Below are positions 1 through 11,109 of a DNA stretch of 64,000 nt, piece after piece. Below the pieces are notes generated by a model. It had not been told where the DNA came from, made no database searches, and saw only the letters and a list, made by a program, of their open reading frames with translations. A program made the position numbers and the translations under genes. Position 1 is the stretch's first letter. The number at the start of each line of letters is the position of its first letter. This stretch comes from Coprinopsis marcescibilis (lineage: Eukaryota; Basidiomycota; Agaricomycetes; Agaricales; Psathyrellaceae), in contig ML210196.1 in NCBI GenBank assembly GCA_004369085.1, positions 62,001 to 126,000 on the forward strand, in the 5' to 3' direction.

Positions 1-3000
1 ACAGTCGGTTGGGCCTGTGCCTCCCCTTCGGATGTAGCCACAACAGCAGTTGCAGCGTCCTTCACCTCCTCCTCTTTCTCCTCTGGCTTGGCTGCACCAG
101 CATCGTCAGCCTCCTTTGAGGCTTCGGCTTCAGCAACCTTCTCCACAGTCACCACTTCCGCTGCGTCCTTCTTCCCGTCCCGATCCTTCTTGAACACGTC
201 ACCAATCCTCGAGCTCAACCTCCGTCCAAGCTTCTGCACCTTCTCCTTGGGCTTTGCGACGAAGCTCGAAGGAGGGGGTGTAGGGAGAGATTTGTCAACA
301 TCCGCCGGAGGTGTGGCGGGGCTGGCTTCTGGTACAGCAGCAGCTTCGGCGGCAGCGGTGGTAGCCTCGGGTTGCTCAACGATGGCGGCGGCGATAGCCG
401 CGTCAACAGGCGCGGTATTGCCCTCTTCAACGGGCGCGGTTTCAACAGCCGCAGTAGGCTTGCCCGAAGCCTCGTCGACCTTCGCAGCCGTATCTGTTTC
501 GCTCTTCACCTCTTCAGCGACAGCCGCAACACCCGCCGCCTCGACGTCCTTCTTCTCCTCACCACTTGCGTCGGGTGCCACAGCCTCTTTAGCGTCCTCG
601 CCCGCCACATCCGCCTTCTTCACCTCCCTCTCCTTGTCCTTCTTGAACAGATCTCCGACTCGCGCGCTCAGCCTCCGCCCGAGCTTCTGCACCCTTTCCT
701 TGGGCTTGGCGAAACTCGAGGGAGGGGGCGAGGGAACAGGCGTGGAGGTCGACGCTGATTTCTCTGCGGTGTCAGCGACAGCTGGGACATCGGTGGTAGG
801 AGCGGGTGCGGGGACTTCGGCGGGGGTATCCTTTGCCTCATCCGCCTTCGAATCAGAATCAGCTGGTGTGGCTTGAGGTTCGGCGGGAGCAGGCTGCTCG
901 CTGGTTACTGCCTCTTTAGGCTCCTCGTCTTTCGCCGGTGCAGCAGCAGCAGCAGCAGGGACGGCAGCCTCGCCCTCCTTCACCTCAGCCTCAGCCTCCG
1001 GCTCGTTCTTGGGAGGGACAACAGGGGCCGCTTCGCCCTCTTTCTCTACTTCCACTGCCTTCTCCTTCCCGCGTGCTTTCACCTTGGCCTTGCCAAATAG
1101 ATCGCCCACGCGCGCTGAGAGCCTTCGTCCTAGCTTTTGTGCGCCTTGGGTGCGGGAGTGTGACGATGGTGCGGTGGATTGGACGGGAGCGGGGACGGGG
1201 ACGGCTGCAGCAGCGGGAGCGGGAGCAGAGGGGGCGTCTGGTTCCGTTTCCTCGGTTTTGGGTTTGGTAGCGGCTGCCTCGCCTTCGGGGGATGGTTTGG
1301 CTTCGGATTCGGCATCGACTGGAGGCTTGGTTTCGTCGGCAGGGGTTTCGGTGGCTGCTTCGTCCTTCTTGTCCTCAGCGACGGGCTCGACCTTCGTATC
1401 TGCAACAATCTCGTCCTGCGTATTTGCAACGACCTCGTCCTTCGTATTTGTAACGGCCTCGTCCTTCGTATCTGCAACGACCTCGTCCTTCTTATCTGCA
1501 ACAACGTCATCCTTCTTATCCTCAGCAGCCTCCTTCGCCACTTCACCCTCATCCGCCACAACCTTCTTCCCACCCTCCGCCTCCTCGACCTTATCCGAGT
1601 CCTTGGGCGGGAGAGTAGGGGGCAACGGCTTCTCCCCCTCACTACCACCGCTGGTACTTCCTCGGACGATGGAGCCAAAAGCACCCAGCCTGCGCCCCAG
1701 GCCAGCCAAACCCCCTCCTACGGCAGCCACCAAGCCAGATGAGGTAGGTTCGGGCTTGATCGTCGTCGTCGGGGCATCCGCGACTTCAGCTTCTGATTTC
1801 TCGGCAACCTTGGCCTCTGCAGACTCGCTGATGGGTTGGGTCACGTCGGCGTTCGTGGGTTCTGCAACGACAGGGGCGGCGGATGCTGCGTCAAGGTCCG
1901 GTTTCACCTCTTCAGCGATGGGTTCGTTGGCCTTGATTTCGGCTTCGGGTACAGCAGCAGGGGGCTGAGGTTCATCGGGTTTGGAATCGGTGGCATCCGT
2001 GCTCTTGGACGACTCTTTCTTTGGACCTTTCAGATCGGTCTTCAAGAACGTGCCGACCTTGCTCGAGATCCGTGCGGTGAGCTTGGGCCGTGTGGGGGAG
2101 CTCGGAGCGTCCTTGGTCGCGGTGGATGGACCTGCATCAGCGGATGATTCTGCACCTGCGACGAGGACGAATTCGTCGTTGCTCTTGTCTGTCTTTGCTT
2201 CCTCCCCCACTGGGGATTTGAGGTCTGTCTTGAGGAACGCTCCGACTTTGGAGGAGAGACGGGTGGTGAGCTTGGGTTTGCTAGGTGTCTCCGTAGTCGT
2301 AGCCGCAGCTGTAGTGGTCGTACCGTCTGTCTCTGTTGAGCCATCCGATTTGTCTTTAGGGTGTTTATTGAAAATGTCCCCTACGCGTGTGGATAGTAAG
2401 CGTGTGAGAGGCTTGTTGGGAGTGGTTGGGAGAGGTTTGTCTGCTGTGGCTGGGGGCGATGCGGAATCAGCCTCAGGCGTCTTGTCCTGCTCGATGAACT
2501 TGGACCCTTCTGCTGGTTTTGCAGGTGCGGAAGCTGGTTCCTCGGTCCGTGGCTCTTCCTCAATCTTGGTCTCCTTTGGTTCTCCTACAACCGCCCTGAG
2601 AACCTTTCCGGCCTTTGTCGAGACCTGTCGCGCGAGACTGGTCTTGGGAACGGGAGAAGGAGAAGTGGCACCGTTGGTGGGTGAAGGCGGGGTGGCAGCT
2701 TCGCCTGCTTCTGCATCGTTGAGAACTGGTTTGTCGTCGTTGTCAACAGCAGATTTCGACGGCTCGACGGCTTCGACCGCTGCTGCTGCTGCTTCTGCTA
2801 CTGTTGCGGAAGCTTCGACCTCAGTGGCCTTGACTGGGTCTTCGACCTCGACAGCGGTCTGGGGAGTAGACATTGCGGGTCAGCCTACTGCGTCGTGGTG
2901 GTGGTGGTGGTGGTAGAAAAAGAAAGGAATGCGAAATAGGGGGCTGGTTACGTTAACTACGCACCTTGTGGTTCACCTCATCAGACGCCGGGTTTTCGGT

Positions 3001-3318
3001 TTTAACAGCGTTGGCATCATCCACTGCCGTGTTGGGCGTTTCATCCGACTCTCTTGGAGTCACACCATCAGGGCTTGGGGTTTTGCTCCGTAAAGAAGCG
3101 TATTTGCGGTAGAGAGGGACGTGGAGGTGGTCTGAATACGGTTTTCAGAGGTGAAATCCAGTGTAATTGACGAGTTTTTACTTACCTGACTTTGCTTCTG
3201 GATCTTCCTTGGGCACTTGCTCTACGGATTTCTTGGATTTGGGCCTCAGAAAGCCGCTCATTCGACCACTAAACCCATGTCCACCGACAGACGTGGGTGC
3301 TTGGACCTCGACAGACAT
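1..3318 (-). CDS. Disordered Ala/Glu/Lys/Pro-rich protein with nine basic amphipathic modules (partial)
   Basis: Partial gene: three exons visible (3318-3186, 3131-2965, 2858-1) and the frame is still open at the window edge, giving at least 1,052 residues. Splice phases agree (133 + 167 nt = phase 0; exon 3 enters at phase 0 after CCCCAG). The protein is low-complexity, rich in A, E, K, P, T and V, without signal peptide or membrane segment. A module of about 20 residues, consensus (K)xLxxRLSxxVGxxxKxxxK, recurs near residues 15, 170, 247, 292, 356, 483, 674, 821 and 973. An 8-residue acidic repeat (24 bp in DNA, 1389-1515) lies between copies. Each module could form a basic amphipathic helix, but binding to membrane or a partner is inference. 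I recognise no named family. The start at 3318 gives a clean first exon ending in G|GTAAG. Confidence 0.75.
1389..1515. repeat. 24-bp in-frame tandem repeat, about five copies
   Basis: A 24-bp unit encoding an 8-residue period (read as ADTKDEVV on the minus strand) is repeated about five times with a few substitutions per unit. It lies inside exon 3 of the module-repeat gene and keeps frame. It is a coding minisatellite and probably varies in copy number between strains (inference). Confidence 0.8.
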
Positions 3319-3897
3319 TACAACGTAATGATTCAATCAGAATAAAATGAAGGAGCGACTTTGGTGTGAAAGGAACTGTAAGGTCGTCGGCGTCGTCGAG
3401 ATTCGTAAGTTGCTGGTCGTGGTCGCGGAACAAGGATCGAAGAACGCAGGAAGCTGCTGCTCTGCGAGCCTAAATTGTGCTTGTTTATTTGAAAACGAAA
3501 GACCGCGGCCCTTATCATCTCGGTGCTTGATTCATCTGAATTTCGGTGGTCATAGCATAGCAACGGTCTTGTTGGGATGCAGATGGCGTGTCAACCAGCG
3601 CTTCCGTTGATCAATCAAAGTGGTGATAACCGTCGTGCACCCACGGCCTTGAGAAATTGAGGGAGATAGAGCTGCTGATAGTGAATAGGAAGTCGGGTAC
3701 GCTTCAATTAGATCCGGACTCTGCCATGGCGTAATGTGTGACCGGAGTAAGATAATTTGGTCGGCTACGAGGAATGAACGGGCGCTAAATGACTATGCTG
3801 GTGAGCCCGCTTCGCGGTTCCACGTTTGTTTCTACTTGGGATGACATGCATCTCAGGGTACAAATACTGTTATTTCCAGGCTACCAGGTATAATATA
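3319..3897. other. Intergenic, upstream of the module-repeat gene
   Basis: This stretch holds the 5' flank of the gene ending at 3318 and the 3' flank of the F-box gene. I see no supportable ORF, tRNA or repeat in it. Confidence 0.5.
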
Positions 3898-5532
3898 CTA
3901 CACAACTTCAAACGACAGCTCGATCCCCCCTTCCACACACTTGGCCTCAAACTCAGCTTTACCCACCTGGAACAGCTCATTCACCTCCTCGAACGACAAC
4001 CTCCAAAACCCAGGAGTCTGTTGCAGCTGATTGCTGAGAAGAACCTTCAGATCTCTTATCCCCGCCGCTCTGACAATTCCCATTCCCAACTTCTCTCTGC
4101 CACGCTTAAATTCCTTCTTCTGCGATCTTATCTCCATCGCACGCCGGACAAACTCCGTAAACCTCGGGTAGGACTGTAGGTAGCTCACGTCCCGGGATGC
4201 CGCGTTTAGGTGGCAGCTCGGTCTCAGTGCCAATTCCAAGTGCTCAAGTCCTTGAGGGAGGTGCTCGACGAGGTCTTGATGCACGTAAGAGGTGTACCCG
4301 AACGATTGCAGTCGTGGACAGCGCTTTACGATCCGCGTCACCATTTCGGGCTTCCAGATGCTGAAGGTGTCTCGTTTACTGAGGACACCTGGTTCGATGA
4401 AGAGCTCTGTGAGGCTGTCTGCGATGTTGTTGATCTCGAGCAGCTCATAGAACTCTGTGTCTGTAAGTGGGATGGTCGGACCAGGGGGGCTCTCGTGGAG
4501 GACGAACAGCTGAACGATGGAGAGCCGTTCGAGGGAAGAGCTTCGAGAGCCATGCGGGGTGGCCGAGCCGATTCTGGAGAAGACATCTCGAAACTCGATG
4601 ATGTTGGCTGCGACGTTGACCAGTCGGAGGGTGGTGAGGTATGGGATGCCAAGGGGAAGGTGGATTCGAGAGGCTGGATTCCCGACATAGTCGTTGTCGG
4701 AGAGCCTTGAGCGGTTCCTGATCTCCAAGCTCTTGATGAAAGGTCCGAGGTTGAGCAGTGCGAGGGATATCGTCCGACGATCCACAGCGTCGAAGGACAA
4801 GCTCTCCAATGTGCGCGGGAGATGAGGTAGACATTCTTCGACCCAGGAACGGGACGGAAAGGCGTATGTCTCCTTTCCGTAGCTGTGTAAGCTCCTGATA
4901 TCCGAGTTGGCGAACTTTTTGATGATGGAGTTTATCAGTCCTCGGTCTTCAGCGTAGTTGTTCGGTCCAAAGGGATGGCAAAAGTCGTAGAGAACGAGAG
5001 AGCGGGTGTGCTCCGTCACAAAGTTCTCCGACTCTGAGCCAGGTGTGTCGATGTGCTGGAGAAAATGTATCAATCTACTGATCGGAAGCTCGGGGTTGGT
5101 GATTCGTGTGTTGATGGTTGGAACAGAGCTAAAGTATTTCTTGATCCCACTTGACGAAGTCGCGCTTACACCACCCTGTAGTCCTTCGGAGGAGTCGTGC
5201 ATGACAGGATACCGTGTGGGTACGACAACCTCCCTGTAGGCAATGGAACCCACGACGGCGTTCCACATCCTAGAGACTAGCCTCAGAGCAAGGAAAAACC
5301 TCATTCCGCAGAGATAAAGGGAGAAGTCTGTCTGTCTTGCGGTGAAAACCCAGGCTCCGACGCTGGACGAGTGGTGGATGTTGAACGAGGGTCGGACGAG
5401 GAGGAGAATTTTGTGAACAATCTCGTGAGGAGCACGCCGTGCCGCTGGCTCCAGAACCCTGAGTTGTGCCGTGCCAGCGACAGTCATGTTGGGTAGGTAC
5501 TGGGGGTAGGAAGGAACGGATGTGATTGGCAC
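3898..5532 (-). CDS. F-box-like protein with LRR-like C-terminal part
   Basis: Single-exon frame of 544 residues. Residues about 30-110 have the pattern of a fungal F-box-like motif: APHEIVHKILLLV, then FFLALRLVSRMWNAVV followed by a hydrophobic stretch. The rest shows irregular leucine-rich segments (for example HLPRTLESLSF and GIPYLTTLRLVNVAAN), the usual arrangement of Agaricomycete F-box/LRR proteins. These are generally expected to act as substrate receptors of SCF ubiquitin ligases; no substrate can be inferred. The first ATG at 5532 is used; a second at residue 16 would also keep the F-box. A 65-bp dispersed repeat lies just upstream (5571-5635). No intron is needed. Confidence 0.75.
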   Translation of the reverse strand: MPITSVPSYPQYLPNMTVAGTAQLRVLEPAARRAPHEIVHKILLLVRPSFNIHHSSSVGAWVFTARQTDFSLYLCGMRFFLALRLVSRMWNAVVGSIAYREVVVPTRYPVMHDSSEGLQGGVSATSSSGIKKYFSSVPTINTRITNPELPISRLIHFLQHIDTPGSESENFVTEHTRSLVLYDFCHPFGPNNYAEDRGLINSIIKKFANSDIRSLHSYGKETYAFPSRSWVEECLPHLPRTLESLSFDAVDRRTISLALLNLGPFIKSLEIRNRSRLSDNDYVGNPASRIHLPLGIPYLTTLRLVNVAANIIEFRDVFSRIGSATPHGSRSSSLERLSIVQLFVLHESPPGPTIPLTDTEFYELLEINNIADSLTELFIEPGVLSKRDTFSIWKPEMVTRIVKRCPRLQSFGYTSYVHQDLVEHLPQGLEHLELALRPSCHLNAASRDVSYLQSYPRFTEFVRRAMEIRSQKKEFKRGREKLGMGIVRAAGIRDLKVLLSNQLQQTPGFWRLSFEEVNELFQVGKAEFEAKCVEGGIELSFEVV

Positions 5533-5902
5533 CTCCTATGTTTCTTGAGGATGACTGGCAGGCAATTCGTTCTTCGCCCGGGCTGAGCCATGGTCGTCAT
5601 AAAACACAAATAATTCTTCGATTGGCTGTCAAAAGAGATAGGTTCATGACACCTTCATCACTCCTGGCTCCTGTACATTGAATATTTGATTTATTCTTTT
5701 CCTTTCATGCTAGCTGGAGTTTGCAAAGGCCTTGCTTGTGGGGTGCGAGCAGAGCCAATTTTCCAATGCAAAGTGTAAGAGATAATCGTACATTGATCGT
5801 ATATGCTACATTCTTGGTACATTTGGTTTCATGGGTGACGGTTTATATGGAAAATTAAATAGGTACGTACGTACAACAGTCCAATATCATTTACAATCCG
5901 TT
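5533..5902. other. Intergenic between F-box and NACHT-TPR genes
   Basis: Apart from the dispersed repeat at 5571-5635, this AT-rich stretch shows nothing recognisable. It is the 3' flank of the NACHT-TPR gene and the promoter side of the F-box gene. Confidence 0.5.
5571..5635. repeat. Dispersed repeat, copy 1
   Basis: About 65 bp beginning CTTCGCCCGGGCTGAG and ending near TTGGCTGTCAAA. It recurs in the same orientation at 10729-10792 with roughly 85% identity by eye. Both copies lie upstream of minus-strand genes. No coding potential and no terminal repeats are visible. Confidence 0.7.
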
Positions 5903-8900
5903 TTAACTGGCACCCGCGAGTAGCTCTGACAACTGGCGACATTCCTGCAGCTCCAGACTGTACCGTAATGCCTTTTGAGGCTGAGATGCCACTAGGCGCT
6001 CGTATATGATGATCGCGCTTTTGAGGGGGACGCTAGCTTCATCGTTGCGACCGAGGCCTATGAGTGATTCGGCATAGGTTTTATGCAGCGAACTAGACTG
6101 GTGGTCAGAAATTTCGTGGGCCTGCCCTTCGATAGCCCCATGGTATATTTCTAGGCCCTCCAGAACAGGCGGAAGGGCATCCTCGTATCGCCCGGAATGG
6201 TTGAGAGAGTATGCCATGGTATCCAGCGACGCTGCGAGGCCATTTGAAAATGCTTTTGGGTCCTCTAGGACCAGTCGATGAAATATCTTGACCGACTCTT
6301 CTGCTGACTTGACAGCTTCTGGTTCTCGACCGGGAATTTGAGCAAGGTACCACGCTTGGTTATTCAATGCGCCTGCCAAAAGAGGCTCATACATGGCACA
6401 ATCACGGGCTGTAAGCCCACGGCGGGTCTCCACACATTCCTTCATAATCGAGACAGCTTCACTGTAGCGACTGAATTTGACCAGGCCACCCGCCAGGTTG
6501 TTGAGCGACTGCGCCAGACCTGCTTCGAAGCTCTGTGGGTCCTCGCGTGCCAAACGGCGCCAGATCTCCACAGCCTCCTGACCACGCTCTATAGACTCCG
6601 CCAATGTGGTGCCAGGTGACTTGGAAAGGTACAAGGCATAACTGTGGAGGGAGCTGGTTAGTGACACTTTGTGAGCTGCTGGATCTTCTTCTGCTAGCCT
6701 ATGGCGGATGTTCACACATTCCTTTGCAATTGGGACAGCTTCGCTGTAGCGGCTGCAATTGCCCAGGTCACAGGCCAGGTTGAAGAGCGACTGTGCCAGA
6801 TCTGCGTCGTGGTTCTGTGGGTCCTCGCGTGCCAAACAGCGTCGGATCTCCACAGCCTCCTGGCCATGCTCTATAGACTCCGCCAATGTGGTGGGTGACT
6901 TGGAAAGGTACAAGGCATAACTGTGGAGGGAGCTGGCTAGTGACACTTTGTGAGCTGCTGGATCTTCTTCTGTCAGCCTACGGCGGATGTCCACACATTC
7001 CTTTGCAATCGGCACAGCTTCGCTGTAGCGGCTGCATTTGTACAGGTTACAGGCCAGGTTGAAGAGCGACCATGCCAGATCTGCATTGAAGCTCTGTGGG
7101 TCCTCGCATGCCAAACGGCGTCGGATCTCCACAGCCTTTTGACCCTGCTCTATTGACTCCGCCAATGTGATGGGTGAATTGGAAAGGTAAAAGGCATAGT
7201 TGTGGAGGGAGTCGGCTAGTGACGTTTCGTGTGCTGCTGGATCTCCTTCTGTCAGCCTACGGCGGATGTCCACGCATTCCTTTGCGATCAGGACAGCTTC
7301 GCTCTGTTGGCCACATTCGGAGAGGCACCAAGCAAGGATGTAAAGTGAGCATCCAAGATATGGACTGAAGTGGGAAGGGTCTTTCTCTACAAGCCGACGT
7401 CGAATCATCACAGCCTCCTCTCCTAAAGCCACTGCTTCTGTTGCTTTCCCAACCTGAGTAAAACAGATCCCACGCTGCAAGAGGACATCGGCCATAAAGC
7501 TCTCATGCTTGTCTGGATTACTGGCCACCAGTAAACGGCGAAGTTTCGTGCTTTCCTCAAGGTAGGTAATCGCCTCGCTATGGCGTCGCCGCTCCATCAA
7601 AATTGACCCCGCCAAGGATAGTGCCATAGCCAAGTGAACGCGAAAGGTTTCAGGCTGAGCAGCTTCCAGCTCACGAAAGGTATCGATGGCCTTCAGGTCC
7701 AATTCGTGACATTCCTCGCAGCGGTCTAGCCTGTGCAGGATTTGGATCTGTAATAAAATCGCATGTCCTAATACTGGACTTTCCATATTCTGACTGGTTG
7801 AGGTCAGTCGGCGTGTAATAGTAAGGGCTTCTTCAGCAATCCTAAGTCCTTCCCTTGAACGAAGGCGGGCATAGAGTAACTGGGCAAGCCTGCATAGGCC
7901 CGTAGCGTACTCAAGCTCCGTAGACGGGTCTGGGGAGCTCGGAATAGATTGTCGATAAAGTCGGACTGCCTCCTCCATCAGGCCCAAGGACTGTTCTTGT
8001 GGGTATAAACAGCACGCCATCGCGAAATACGCTTTCATCGTCATCCTTGTGTTTTTCGATGTATAGTCAACACTGTGGAGGGTCTGTTAAGAGAATATGA
8101 TGAACGGTTCAATGTCGCCTAGAGGTTGAAAGCTTACCACTGTTTTCTTTCGCAAGGAGACTATATCAATGAGGGCGCCCATGGAAGCACTGGCTTCAAG
8201 TAGGTAGCGAGGATTTTCAACGACGATTTCATAGAGAAGCGCGCCACGGGATTGATCCGCAATGTCCTTTAACACCGAAAGCTCATGCTGGCCCAAGTGG
8301 CAACATGCGTACCACAGGTGTTCAAGGACCACATCTTTGGATAGTCTTGGGATCCCTGGCGGTAATTCTGTGAAATCCCATACCCAGTCCCCTTCAGTGA
8401 ACCCAAGGGTCGGGACATTTGTAGGCATGAGCTCTGTCTTGATGGTGAGGAGTGAGAGACGCGAGAGGAACAGGTGGTGGACATTGCTATCTATATGATA
8501 GGGCGCCGGGGCGTTTTGTGTCAGGAACTCCTGGACAGAAAGGTGGAGAAGTTGAACGGGCTTTTGAGGTGTGTGTCGAGAATAATCCTGAAGCAACGGT
8601 CGGATGAAAGCACAAATCCTATGGATATCCTCTTCTGTGACTCCATCTGGCGCATAAAGGGCGGCTAACCCACGGACAGACAATGGCGCCATCAACGTGA
8701 CAAAGGCCCCCATCACAACGTTGTACTTCTCCACAAATCTACGATCCGTCCACGGCATCTTTGATAGGATGTGCGCATAGAGCGACTCCAGCTTCTTCGT
8801 GGACGTTTCTGACTCCATCCAATGGCTGCTTGCCCCTTTCACGATGTCGGCGAGCTCTGCGGGAGGATCGTAGGAGTTATCGATATGGTTGAGAACCGTT

Positions 8901-10193
8901 TCGGCCCACATAAATAAGCCCTCGCTCTTGGAAATGAATTCGTCGAGCAACTTGGGAGAGACCCTTGGATGGTAGTTTGTTTTAGATAGTCTGAGTTGGG
9001 CGTATGTCCGGACATCTTGAAAGCTCGATTCACCTGTCAGCAAACGGGAGAATATATGGATATGGGGCTGGCCTTCCAGGTGCTCCATTACTTGGGGAAC
9101 TGGGCGAGTAGTCAGGACGAACTTGAAGGTGGCAGGGAGGCGGTGCACATAGTCTCGAAGGAATGCCACCAGCACTTTGTCTGCTTGTTCATCCAGAGCG
9201 TCAATGCCGACAACGAACGTGCGATCGGTGGGGAGTAGAGGAATGATAGGAATGACAAGGCCTTCGAACTGTGCGATGGCCGACGAGGAGGCCAACGCAG
9301 GTTTTTCAACGATTATTCGCCCGATGCGTTGTTCGATCTGTCGATCGATGTTGCATAGGCCACGGATGAACACGGCCATAAAGCTTTCAGACGTATGATG
9401 TTGGCCCATCTGTCTGAAGAAGAACGATGCCACAAGGAGACCGCTGTCGTCCATCCTTTTGCAGATCGTATTTGCCAATGCGGATTTGCCACTCCCAGCC
9501 GGTCCCCCGACCACCAGCACCCGTTCAGCTTGCTCGGATGGGACATTGTTGTCGACGAATCTGGTTGCCCAAGATGATATCTCCTCGAGGTGCGCGGTAC
9601 GTGTTCCCTCTGAACAAACGTTCATCACATCCCAATAGCACCGTTTTGGGTCTGGTAAACGTCCTAGAGCTTCGTGGATCTTGATGCCAGTAGCAGAGTC
9701 TGCATCTAAATGGACTTAGCTCGAGTAAAAAAATCAATCGAAGAAAGCTCACTATGATAGTGGATTTCCAGCCTATCTGCAGCATGCGCATTGATAGAAA
9801 CATCGTTCAAGATGACATGGGACGATTTAGAGAAGATATCCACGCCTAGCACACGGAAATGGTTACTAGTTATAACAAGGCTATCTCATTGCTGCTTACC
9901 CGCTTTCGCCGATCCTTGGCCGCGCAAACTGCCTTTGAAAGACTTCCAGAGTCGTCTGCTCGGCTTCGTATTCGACGAGCCGGGGGTAGCATCTGCGTAC
10001 AGCCAAACAATTAGTCATTTTGGTCCACAATTTCTTGGAGGAGGGCCATACCGGTGCTCTTGGTATCTGCGGTGTGGCGGTCAGCATTCCAGTTGAAGCT
10101 CGGAAGAATATAAACACACTTACCTCCAATTCCAGTACGAGCACTACTAGCTCGACCGTCGTCTCGCGGGCTTGCTAGTATCGTCTTCAACAT
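5903..10193 (-). CDS. NACHT-TPR NLR-like protein
   Basis: Six exons: 10193-10124, 10066-10052 (15-nt micro-exon), 9992-9900, 9845-9753, 9705-8138, 8083-5903. Phases close perfectly, giving 1,339 residues. The N-terminal region (about 1-110) is of unknown type. A NACHT NTPase follows with P-loop GGPAGSGKS at about 157-165, Walker B FVVGIDALDEQ, and FVLTTRP as a sensor-like motif. From residue about 614 to the end come TPR repeats of the kind ending EDP..(A/S)LA.SL.NLA. Three consecutive TPR pairs of 93-94 residues are nearly identical. Fungal NACHT-TPR proteins are NLR-like STAND ATPases proposed to act in non-self recognition; the ligand and role here are inference. The NACHT and TPR halves look like separate frames until the 54-bp intron 8137-8084 is removed. 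Confidence 0.88.
6450..7310. repeat. In-frame tandem TPR repeats, period 279-282 bp
   Basis: The landmark CTGTGGGTCCTCGC recurs at 6533, 6815 and 7094, giving periods of 282 and 279 bp. Each unit encodes a TPR pair (AKECVDIRRRL ... GQEAVEIRRRLAREDPQ ...). Identity between units is very high for a TPR array, and one unit has an extra codon. This points to recent unit duplication or gene conversion in the sensor domain. Confidence 0.85.
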
Positions 10194-11109
10194 GTGGCAG
10201 GTAATCGATTATCGGGTTGCAAGCTTCCGAGGGCCTCAAATGCGAGGAGCAAGTGAAGAGTATACGGAGTGGATCAGTCTCAAGCAGGTCAAAAGGAAGT
10301 TCGAACGGAGGGAACTGAAAGCTTTATGTATCGCATTTGAGATGAATGGTGAGAAGTGGTGAACAGCAGAAGTGGATCGAGGATCATGCCAAGCACTGAG
10401 AATTCTTTTACTGTTTCATAGCCTCCTTGATTCCCAAAATACAATTTGCATGTATCAATTGCAAACAAATTCGTGGCATAATAATTCAAGTAAGTAGCTG
10501 TTGTTCCATAATCATGCAAAATTTAACTTTAGTAATAGACGTGGCACCCGTCGAAAGACAGTGTACCAACGCTCACAAGCATTCTCAAAGTTTTTTCTGA
10601 AATCACCACAGCCTTGGGTTTAATTTTTCCGCAAAGCCGTGTTCTTCCATAAGAGTTTCCTGCAGCATACACACCACAGCCGACCACTTCTCCACCGATT
10701 CCACCACACTGTTTGTTGTCGGCCCGCAACTTCGCCCGGGCTGAGGCATGGCCTTCGTAAGACAGAAATAATTCTACGATTGACTGTCAAAGGGCTCAAT
10801 TACTGGAGGCCGATAGGTCTCCATGTTTTATAACTGCTCATCCATCCGGAGAATCTTGATGATGGAAGCTGCGACTCTTTATCAAACTTCTTTGACTGTG
10901 ATTTCGCCGTTGAATCATGTAGTCGGGAGCTCAGGTCTCTATATGCTCGGAGGGCTCTACTTTTGCCAACGATGGGCCCCTCCCTTGACACAACACCCTC
11001 TTCCAACCGCACCGGGCGCTTAACGAGCCTTTGATTCGAATTTAGGCGGAGCTTGAATATCAGCCGCGAAATCCCGGCCTGATGCCAGCACGCTCAGCCA
11101 AGCGCGCTC
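10194..11109. other. Divergent intergenic region
   Basis: Region between the divergently transcribed NACHT-TPR and methionyl-tRNA synthetase genes; both promoters should lie here. It contains dispersed-repeat copy 2 (10729-10792). No supportable ORF. Confidence 0.5.
10729..10792. repeat. Dispersed repeat, copy 2
   Basis: Same-orientation copy of the 5571-5635 element. The core CTTCGCCCGGGCTGAG is identical; the rest carries scattered substitutions and small indels. Confidence 0.7.

Noticed and set aside
88..2916. Long open frames on the plus strand opposite the module-repeat gene
   Set aside because: The minus strand has a continuous frame joined by two clean introns to a real start, while the plus-strand frames are Ser/Ala-rich shadows caused by biased codon use.
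4210..4710. Open frame on the plus strand inside the F-box gene
   Set aside because: Antisense to a longer frame with F-box and LRR features; no protein signature.
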